From Proteiniborus ethanoligenes (GTDB lineage: Bacteria; Bacillota; Clostridia; Tissierellales; Proteiniboraceae), in NCBI RefSeq assembly GCF_900107485.1, contig NZ_FNQE01000020.1, forward strand, positions 1 to 64,000: DNA of 64,000 nucleotides, written 5' to 3'. Both the position numbers and the translations under genes were made by a program. Below, piece by piece: positions 9,131 to 19,000 of this stretch. The notes under the pieces were generated by a model, which saw nothing but the letters and a program-made list of their open reading frames with translations, was not told the DNA's origin and did no database searches. Within the stretch, counting starts at the first letter, position 1. The number at the start of each line of letters is the position of its first letter.

Positions 9131-11005
9131 ATGAAAAAGTTTTTTAGCGTAATTTTAATATTAATATTAGTAATTACATCTACTTCTGTTTATTCAGAAG
9201 AAGTAAAAACAAAAGAAATAGCCTTTGCAGATGCCGGTTGGGATAGTGTGAAGTTCCACAATGCAGTAGCAGGATTAATAGCAGAACAAATTTTTGGGTA
9301 TAAATGAAGAGAAGTTCCCGGATCAACTACTGTATTACACGAAGGCTTGCTTAAAGGTGAAATTGATGTTCATATGGAAGAGTGGACAGATAATCTAGCT
9401 ACTTACGAGAAGGATTTAAATGAAGGTAAATTTAAAGATTTAGGAGTAAATTTTGATGATAATAATCAAGGGTTTTATGTTCCGAGATATGTAATTGAAG
9501 GGGATGATGAAAGAGGAATTAAGGCAATGGCTTCTGATTTAAAATATGTATGGGATTTAAAGAAATATCCAGATGTATTTCCTGATGCAGAAACAAAGGG
9601 TATGAGTAGAGTTTATGGTGCAATCCCTGGCTGGGAAGTTGATGAGATCATGTATAATAAGTATCTACACTATAATCTAGACGAAAACTTTGTATATTTT
9701 AGACCAGGATCAGATGCGGCTCTATCATCAGCTTTAACTTCAGCATATGAAAAGGGTGAACCAATAGTTGCATATTATTGGGAGCCAACTTGGCTCATGG
9801 GTAAATATGACTTTGTATTGTTGAAAGATCAACCTTTTGATGCTAAAACATATCTAGAAGGGAAAACTGAGCTACCTTCTGTAAAAGTTAATATAGGAGT
9901 AAGTAATAAATTCTACGAGCAAAATCCTGAAATGGTTGAATTCCTTACCAAATATAAGACTTCAAGTGCTTTAACCTCTGAGGCTTTAGCATACATGCAA
10001 GAAACTGAGTCTAATTATATAGAAACAGCAAAATGGTTCCTAAAGGAACATGATGAATTATTAGATCAGTGGCTAAATCCGGACAATGCACAAAAAATTA
10101 AAGCTTATTTAGGTACAGATGAAAAGACTAAAAAATCAAATTGGCTAAAGGATTTTCCATTTAAGATTCCTTTAAATGTTAATGATATAGATACTTCAGT
10201 TAGAAATCTTAGTGTAAAATATGATTCGTTTTTTAGTAATATAAGATTCTTTTTAGGTAGTTTAGTAAATGCAATCTATAAGGTATTAGATTTCATACCT
10301 TGGTTTATAAGCTTAATATTAGTATTCTTAGTGAGTTGGAAAATAAGCAGAAAGATTGGGAAAGGGATACTATATGCGGGGTTACTGTCCCTTATAGGAG
10401 CTTTAGGACTATGGGATTCTATGAATGAAACATTATCTATAGTCATAGCATCAGTTATAATTTCATTAGCACTGGGCTTTCCATTGGGAATAATCATCTC
10501 AACCAGTGAAAGGGCAAATCGAATAATTCGACCAGTATTAGACACAATGCAGACAATGCCAGTATTTGTATATCTAATTCCAGCTCTATTATTCTTTGGC
10601 TTAGGTAAACCACCTGCAGTAATAGCAACAACAATTTATGCTATAGTACCAATTATTAGGCTTACAAGTCACGGAATTAGACAAATTGACAAAGAAGTAG
10701 TAGAAGCATCCTTATCCTTTGGTTCCACTAGATTACAATCCTTAATAAAAGTACAAATACCACAGGCCTTGCCTACAATAATGACTGGAGTAAATCAAAC
10801 TCTTATGATGGCAATGTCCATGGTGGTTACAACCTCCATGATTGGAGCTACTGGTTTAGGGATGGAAGTCCTAATAAGTGTAAACCGAGTAGAAATAGGC
10901 AGAGGATTAGTATCTGGTACTGCAGTTGTAATTATTGCAGTCTTATTAGATAGAATAACCCAAGGCTTTGTCAATGGTAGGGAGGTAATCTTAGATGAAG
11001 AATAA
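9131..11005 (+). CDS. Betaine/proline ABC transporter, fused binding protein and permease, in-frame UGA (putative Sec59)
   Basis: A 624-residue protein if UGA 9305-9307 is read as selenocysteine. ATG 9131 is chosen because GGGAGG precedes it; the ATG at 9122 abuts that site. Residues 1-22 are a signal peptide. An OpuAC/ProX-like ligand domain follows (DAGWDSVKFHN, EVPGSTTVLHEGLLKGEID, HMEEWTDN), then from about residue 380 a permease domain with several membrane segments and an EAA-type motif (EASLSFGSTRLQ, near residue 528). Both halves are intact and in one frame across the UGA, and the ligand domain would lack its first strand if translation began after it. A short hairpin AGTT/AACT with a GG-containing loop begins 6 bases after the UGA. 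The selenocysteine reading is inference; a nonsense mutation is the alternative. Confidence 0.7.
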
Positions 11006-12173
11006 CATTATTTTAAGCATAAAAAACTTAAGCAAGTTATATGGTGTAGAAAAAAGTAGAGCGTTTAAAATGAAAAGCTTAGGAGCATCTAAGGATGAAG
11101 TTTATAAAAAAACTGGAACAACTGTGGCACTTTGGGATGTAACCTTGGATATAAAAAAAGGAGAGATCTTTGTTATAATAGGTTTATCAGGCTCTGGTAA
11201 ATCAACATTGGTTAGATGTTTTAATATGCTTAATAAACCTAGTTCCGGAGAAATTCTATTTAATGATAAGAATATAAGTAAGTTTAATAAAAAGGAATTA
11301 AAAGAATATAGAAGAAATAATATCGCCATGGTGTTTCAAAATTTTGGGCTTATGTCTCACAGAGATGTATTAGGTAATGTGGAATATGGTCTTGAAGTCA
11401 AGGGAGTATCCAAAGAGGAACGTCAAGCTAAGGCAAGGGAAATGATTTCTATGGTAGGTTTAGAAGGCTTAGAGAATGAACCTATATCAAGTCTTTCTGG
11501 AGGTATGAAGCAAAGAGTAGGATTAGCAAGAGCTCTAGCTAATGATCCGGACATACTTTTAATGGATGAACCATTTTCTGCATTAGACCCTTTAGTTAGA
11601 AAGGACATGCAATTTGAACTTCTATCCATTCAAAAAAAATTAGATAAGACCATAATATTTATAACTCATGATATAAATGAAGCCTTTAAATTAGGGAATA
11701 GGGTAGCTATAATGCGTGATGGGGAATTGATTCAATTGGATACTCCAGAGATGATATTTGAGCATCCAGCAAATGATTATGTAAAACAATTTATAAATGA
11801 TGCAGATAAAACTCAGGTAATTAGCGTTAGAAGCGTAATGGCTACTCCAAATAGTATTGTTCGCAGAACAGATAGCCCAAGTTATGCTATAAAAATCATG
11901 AGAAGCAATAGGGTTTCTAGTGCATATGTTGTTGGAGATAAGATGAAATTACTAGGAATAGCTACAATTGATGATGCTGTACGAGCTAGAAATGAAAAAT
12001 TATCATTATCAGATATAGTTATAGAAAACATAATGACCACAGCTCCAGATACATTATTACACGATATAATCCCAATGGCTGCAGAAACTAGATATCCTAT
12101 AGCTGTAATAGATAGTGATGGAAGTCTAAAGGGCATTTTATCCAAGGCGGATGTATTGTCATCCATGTTGTAA
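10995..12173 (+). CDS. Betaine/proline ABC transporter ATPase with CBS pair
   Basis: A 392-residue ATPase of the OpuA/ProV type: Walker A GLSGSGKST near residue 63, signature LSGGMKQRVGLARAL near 165, Walker B LLMDEPFSALDP near 185 and H-loop FITHDINEA near 218. Two CBS repeats follow from about residue 275 (VRSVMATPNSIV, IENIMTTAPDTL). In OpuA the CBS pair senses ionic strength and, in some species, c-di-AMP, which fits the riboswitch upstream. It overlaps the permease gene by 11 bases, so both are made together. The complex imports osmoprotectants; the exact ligand is not read from sequence. Confidence 0.92.
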   Translation: MKNNIILSIKNLSKLYGVEKSRAFKMKSLGASKDEVYKKTGTTVALWDVTLDIKKGEIFVIIGLSGSGKSTLVRCFNMLNKPSSGEILFNDKNISKFNKKELKEYRRNNIAMVFQNFGLMSHRDVLGNVEYGLEVKGVSKEERQAKAREMISMVGLEGLENEPISSLSGGMKQRVGLARALANDPDILLMDEPFSALDPLVRKDMQFELLSIQKKLDKTIIFITHDINEAFKLGNRVAIMRDGELIQLDTPEMIFEHPANDYVKQFINDADKTQVISVRSVMATPNSIVRRTDSPSYAIKIMRSNRVSSAYVVGDKMKLLGIATIDDAVRARNEKLSLSDIVIENIMTTAPDTLLHDIIPMAAETRYPIAVIDSDGSLKGILSKADVLSSML

Positions 12174-12258
12174 TAAGTAAGATACAAGGAGACACTTCTG
12201 CTGATTAAAGCAAAAAGAGACGAGTGAAACGTCCCTTTGTCAGTATGAAGGTAATAAA

Positions 12259-12310
12259 GTGTAAATGCAAAACATCTAATAAATGATGTTGAGTATTTGC
12301 ACTTTTTTTT
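12259..12310 (+). terminator. Terminator after the opu operon
   Basis: Imperfect long stem (GTGTAAATGC...AACATC / GATGTT...ATTTGCAC) followed by eight T. A small GACG/CGTC hairpin lies just upstream near 12219-12236. Confidence 0.8.
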
Positions 12311-12355
12311 GCCTAGAATCGAAGTCACATATTTTCCCACTTAGCCATATTTTTC

Positions 12356-12406
12356 TTGACATATATCCACACAAATAGTAATCTAAATTTACAGACCGCA
12401 GTCTGT
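12356..12406 (+). promoter_or_regulatory. Promoter and palindromic operator of the TetR gene
   Basis: TTGACA (12356-12361), 17 bases, TAATCT (12379-12384). The perfect inverted repeat ACAGAC-cgca-GTCTGT (12391-12406) covers the expected start of transcription and lies 36 bases before the regulator gene, as expected for autorepression by a TetR protein. Confidence 0.75.
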
Positions 12407-12441
12407 GAAATATAATATTTTAAATGTGAAGGGAAAAAATT

Positions 12442-13035
12442 ATGAATAAGAGAACACAGCAGGCCAATAAAACTAAAAAAAGAATAATTGATTGTGCAAG
12501 GAAGTTATTTCTTGAAAAAGGATATAGCAATGTAAGCGTTGATGAAATAATACGTGAAGCAGGATCATCTAAGGGCGGATTTTATACTCATTTTAAAACA
12601 AAGGAACAATTAATTTTCAGTATGGTTGGATTAGTAGATGAAGCATATTTGAAATTTTCAGAGAGTGAAAGGAGGTACAAAAATACTATAGAAAAAATAT
12701 ACTTATTGATGGAATATGTATTTGAGTTTATGGAAAAAGAGATAGGATTAGATTTTATGTCTGTAATATATTCCTCTCAAATCAAAGCCCAAACGACTAA
12801 TAGATTTTTAATTTCACCGGAAAGAGAATATTATCGGAGACTTGAAATGCTAACGAAGGAAGGGCAAAAAAATGGAGAATTAAGTACTGAATTACCTTCC
12901 AGTGAAATGGTGGCTATTTTAACCACTTGTGCTCGTGGGGTTATTTATGATTGGTGTTTGCAGGAAGGCGCCTTTCAGCTTAGGTCATATGGAATGAAGG
13001 TAATCGGTATTGTATTAAATCAATTTAAATTGTAG
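12442..13035 (+). CDS. TetR/AcrR family transcriptional regulator
   Basis: A 197-residue regulator. The N-terminal helix-turn-helix is clear: KKRIIDCARKLFLEKGYSN, VDEIIREAGSSKGGFYTHFK over residues 12-52, with the usual YTHF recognition end. The C-terminal two thirds form the ligand/dimer domain and give no clue to the inducer. The site GAAGGGA precedes ATG 12442. A perfect palindrome sits in its promoter, so autorepression is likely. The giant surface protein begins 39 bases after the stop with no terminator between, so TetR probably controls it as well. Confidence 0.9.
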   Translation: MNKRTQQANKTKKRIIDCARKLFLEKGYSNVSVDEIIREAGSSKGGFYTHFKTKEQLIFSMVGLVDEAYLKFSESERRYKNTIEKIYLLMEYVFEFMEKEIGLDFMSVIYSSQIKAQTTNRFLISPEREYYRRLEMLTKEGQKNGELSTELPSSEMVAILTTCARGVIYDWCLQEGAFQLRSYGMKVIGIVLNQFKL

Positions 13036-13074
13036 GTATATTTTTGTTATGAAGTATTTGCAGGAGGTGTTCAA

Positions 13075-16000
13075 ATGAAACAACATCACAAGTGCTTGCT
13101 TAAAAGAATCATTAGTAGTATCATTACTTTTTATATTTTAATTATCCCATTTCCTATTTATTCAGATGCAAATCACAATAATTATGGAGCCTTCACTGAA
13201 GAAGTAGGTGCTACGGCATATACTGAGCTTTGGAAAGATGGAGATACAATATCACCATCTGGAGATGATTTTAGTACCAGGGTAAGTTATGAAATAAATC
13301 CTATATACTCTAATTATGATAATGATCAAACTGCTTTTATTACATTTTATTTAAATACCCTAAAGGAAATCCCTGTCTCATTTGAATATGAAATCTACCC
13401 TGGTAGTGCATTTTTGATAGATCATTTCAATGGAGAATTAAGTGGAACAATAATTTTTGAACCAGGTAGTACAGAAAAATCTATAGAAATAGAAATACCT
13501 AAATTAGTACATACACCTAGTTTACCTTCAAAAGTCGGTGAGTTTTGGACTAAAGATAGGATTTTTTATATAAATTGCTTTAGTCTAGAAAATGCTTTGT
13601 TTGAAAATGAGAAAAATAGTACAACAATTCCTGTAGTAATAAAAAATGAATTTGATTTTGAAAAGTCCTATGAACGCGCAAAAAACACATATATAGTAGA
13701 CTTGACACAGTTAGATTTAGGCTCAGTAGAAGTTTTCCAGGATACTCCAGGGAAATATCGTAATTTATTAGAGACTGTGGGCTTAGCAATAGAATCAACT
13801 ATTTCAAAAGATGTAAGGACAATGATTGATAATAATGTGTTTACTCATTTAACCTCCCCAAGAGGATATTTTTTAAATGAAAGCACGGTTACAGGAGCAG
13901 TATACTTTAATATAGAAAGCAACCATACTTGGGGGATTAATTATTTTGAAAGAACTATACCAATTGATGGCAGTGATGAAATTGATTTTAATATTGGAGA
14001 AATACAACTTTCTGAAATAGGTCTAGGTCCTAATATGGAAGGCAACGGCATTATTCAATCGCTAAATGTTAGCTATAGATATTCTGTAGATGAGAATATT
14101 TATACTATTTTTGAAAGTCTAGAAGGAGAGGGGTTTGAAAATCAGATAAATTTTGTTGATAAGATAAAACCTTATCCTACGGAAATAGAAGTTCAAGAGG
14201 GTTGTTTTTCTGTTGGTCATAGTGTGCCTATTATAGTTACATATAATGAACCAGTGTATATAGATAGTATCAGTATAACAGTAAATGATGAGATTCTTTA
14301 TCCAATGGAGTCTAATGAAACTATAAGTGAAACTGTAAGCTTTTTGTATGACCTTAGTTTAGATGATTTTTTTCTGGAATCCAATAGAGTAAAAGCAAAA
14401 ATAGAGGTAAGCAATATAATTGGAGCAGTAGATCTATCAAAACAATCTCAGGACAATGATTATTCAATAACCTATTCTAGAGATATGGTAGATAAGAGTA
14501 TTGAAGAATATGATGACATAAAGTCTATATTTTCATATGCTGCAGATACAGTAATTAGCCTTACTCGAGATGGGAACACAGCAATAAACGGTGAAGTAGT
14601 AATATCACTGGAGGAAAGTCACATCCTTACTCAGTATCTTGAAAGTTATATAGGAGCAGACGGAGTAGTGGAGAATATAGGGGTTAAGGTAATTGGAAAT
14701 CTGGGTGAACCTGTAGATGTATCTCTTTATGCTAATGAAGGTCATATTATTACTGAATTAAAAGGGACCTTTCAATCTCCTATAAACACTACGGATATGG
14801 ATAAATATTGTATAGCTGAAGTGTATTTCTCAGATGAGTTAATATATTCTTTAGCCAAAAAATACACTGTGGCTTCTTTGGTTTATATTGATGATGATGG
14901 GGATTTTGAAATAATTTATGAAGAATGGCCTTCCAGTGGAAAAATTACAGCAAACAGTGAAATGTCCCTTGTATTAGGATATAGGGTGGATACTAATGCT
15001 ACATGGCAGGACTCAAAGGATTTTTCCTGGTCAAGTAGTGATGAAACCGTTGCATCAATAAAAGGAGATGGCACTATTATCCTAACTGGTAAGCTTGGTG
15101 AGGTAAGGTTTACACTTACTGCATTGAACGGTGGTGTTGAAGGAAAATCATATCAAATCCATAGTAAGCCTTTGACGGTAATCAACAGCTCAGAAGGTTT
15201 TTTACTGGTGCCAAATGGAGTTAAAAATATAGAGCTAGTCGAAGGAAATAGTGCAAGGATATACTATTCAACTAATATTACTGAAATCAATGCTTCTAAT
15301 GGTGGACCTGAAACACCTACTACTTACACCTTTGAACTGTACGAAGCAGTGCATGATGGATCCTCTGAGCCTGAAAAGGGAGGACTGATATACAAGGACT
15401 ATGTAGATGCAACAATAGATAACCTAATTACATCTTATATCTTGAATTCCGAATATTTAGTTAATACAGCCCCCCTAGGAAGATATAGTTATATTTTAGA
15501 AATATCTACAAAAGATATTTTAACTGGGGAATTATTTTCTGCAAGGGCTAATATTCGAGTGAAGAGCCGTCCCGCAAAGGCAGTTTTGATTAAGCCTGAT
15601 AGCTATTATATGACTGATCAGGTTGAAGGATTTACAGTAAGCTTTAATATTGAAAATAAAAATGAGGCTACAGCAGTGTCTTTACAGCTATTTAGAAACG
15701 GAGAGCCAATCCATATTGATGATGCAGTAGAAAAATTTGAGACAAGAATTAATATTAGGGAAGTTGATAGGAGTAGACTATATGACGCATATACAGTTAC
15801 TTTAAAAGCAAAAAATCAATATGACGAAGCATATTCATATGATTCATATATCTTTTACGTGTATAACTCTGAGGCATTAAAAATACTAATCAATAATATA
15901 AATTCTGGTGAAAATTATACATTGAGCTTAGACCATATGTCTGGTATGACTAGTAAAGATATATTAGATCTAAAAAGAGAGATTAATTTAGAAGAAAGGC

Positions 16001-19000
16001 TAACTATCAATAAGGATGAATATAATTGGAGTAAAATCTACGATAAAATATTGTGGACTGTTGAGGATGGTAGTAAGGTATCTTTAAAGTATAATGACAA
16101 TGGGATATATCGTGATATTGATGAAGAGGAGCTTATTTTACCTAATGGTGATTTAATGCTGAAGGGTGTATCCAGTGGAGAAACATCAATTTCAGCTATT
16201 CATGTTCTAACAGGAATGGAGGAATCTCTAGAGATTACAGTAGATAGTGTGAAAGACAAGCTGTTTATTTTTCAGTGTTATCCTGGTAAGAAAAGTCTTG
16301 TCCAATATATTAATGGTGATGGAATCTCAAAAGAAGTCTATACAGATGAAAAAGGGAGTCTAGCCATTTACGAGAAATCTGGTATAACTGGAGATATGAA
16401 ATTTAGTATACCAAATGATGCTCTATACGAACCTTACATATTAAGTGAAAATGAACGAAGCGTAAATCAGGTATCTATAGATTATACAGGACTTTATCCA
16501 CAGAAAAATATTATATTTAATCAATCTAACTACGGGCTTAATTTTGCTGTATTTGCAGAGTATGAGAAAGGAATTACCTCATATAAGGGGGCCATAGAAG
16601 TAAAGGGTGGGGTATATATTAATGGTGTATATAGACCTGAAATATTAATCAATGGATTAAGTGGCAAAGAATATCAAAGCATAAATCCTAAAGCATACGA
16701 TTTTTATGAGTTGAATTTCAATTTTCCTAAAGGAGAAGAGGGTTTTTATCTTAAACCAGAGGATAAAATTGAATATATTATAGAAGTAAGTATTCCAGGA
16801 AATACACATTACCATGAATTCATAAAGGTAGACAATGAAACTATAGGATTATATAAACGAATTAAGAATGGGATTACCTATGTTGAAGCACCTATATTAA
16901 GTATGGTTGACAGCTCAAATCTTCAAAATGATGCCAAGGTGTTCTGGAATAGTTTAAGTATTGATGGTGTTGACTATCAATTTTTAGATCTCATTATTAT
17001 TGAAGATACTGAAAAAGAAAGTTTATTAAACACACAGATTGTTCTAGATGGAAAGTTTACAGATGCTTATGAGGTTAAATATTCAGATGAAAGGGGTAGG
17101 GATTGGAGTCTGTTCTCTAGTACTAGTGTAGAATCCTATGAGTTTTCTGATTATGTTATTCTAAACAATACATTTGACCTAAAAAAATATATATTTTATT
17201 TTAAACCTGGAGAAGAAAGTAGATTATCTAGACAGATTGTGATTAAGAATAATTCTAATCTAAAAATAATCAATATGCCTACTACCTTTAAGGTTATAAA
17301 TATACAGGATATTCCTTCAATGGGCACGCTGGTGAAAGGTGATATGGAAGATATTAGTGAGAATATCCTTGATTCTGTTTTAGGTTCTAATACAGTTCCT
17401 TGGGGAGATAAGCCGGATTATGTAAGAGATGTTTTAAATACTTTAAGTCAGTTTAAAATTGATAAAGAAGCTATAAGATTAGTGGTTTCACCTACTGATG
17501 ATCCAATGGTTTTTAGAGGGATTATGAAGATTTCCATAGGGGATTTAAGCGAAAGTAATCCTGCAGGAGTCTATGCTTCAGATTTAGATTCCAGTACTAA
17601 ATTTAATTTTTTACCTAAAATTGGTGAAGCCAAAGAGATGAAGAAAGGTGATTATATAAGTAAAAGTATAAAAACTATGGAGCAGTATAAGACAGGATCT
17701 GTTTCAAAGAAGACAAAGCAATATGGTGGTGGCATATATATCGATTGTGAAATCTTTTATGATGCAAATAGTGAGGAGTGGAGAATTTCTGTAATAAATT
17801 CGGATGTTTATGTAGCTGGAGGATATAATTATAAAAAAACATATAATACATGGGTATCTTTCATACCAGTTACGGCAGAATTTATGATAGGCGGTACGGC
17901 TCAAATAAGCTTAAAGACATTGTTAGAAAAGAAAGAAATCAGTAAAGAAGAGTATGAGTTTTATAGAACCTATATCACCGAATTGTATCCATATTTCTTT
18001 ATTAGAGGATTTGGTGGGATTGGTCTAGATTATGATGTAGTGAGCCTTAAAGCAGGCCCATACGGAAGGATAAATTTTGAACAGAGATATTTGTGGCTGA
18101 ATAATAAATTTGAAGATAGCAATGGACAAAGGCTAACTTTATCAGGCCAAACAGGAATTGAATATAAAATAAAACTGCTTTTTCTTGGATTAGAGGGAAG
18201 CTATACCATAGGGGAAGCTAGTAAGTCTTGGACATATAATGACTACAACAATATAAAGGAAAAATATGATTCTGTATATCAAATAGATAAAGCTGATTTA
18301 ATAAGGATAAAAAACCATATGTATTTAGAGGATGAAGTGCTGATACCTACGGATATTACGGTTACCTATGAAGGAAGAGAATATTTAGAGAATCATAGGG
18401 AATGGTATCCACCTATAATGTCTAGAGGATTTTTCCATGGAGCTAGTACGGAAGCTTTGAGTGTTATTCAAACTAATGCATACCCTTATTCAAATCCTGT
18501 AGTAACTGAGGATGGAGAAATAATGCTTTATATATCAGATATGGATAGCTATGACATAAATGATACAGCAGTAAACTTCTCTACAAAAGAGGAGGGATAT
18601 TTTTCTGAAGGCACAGAAGTAGATGAATCGAACTATGCAGATACAGATGCTGTAGTAGATGGCACATCTGAATGGGCTGTAGCTGCTTGGATACGTCTAA
18701 TAGAGGATATAGAGTCTAGCGAAGGTGAAGAAGCTGAGCTTTGGGATATTCAAAGAATGATGAATTCTACTGAAATTATGGCAAGTATATATGATGGAGA
18801 AGAGTTCGTTGCAACAAGACTGACAAATAATTATACACCAGATATGTCTCCTGTTGTTGCTTCTAGGGAAGGAAAAGCAATAGTTGCTTGGAGAAGTCTT
18901 TATGCTGGAGACATAGAAAAGCCTCTTACTTTTGATGGTAGAAACAATATTATGTATAAAGTATATAATGAAGGTAGTTGGAGCGATGAAAAATGCTTAT

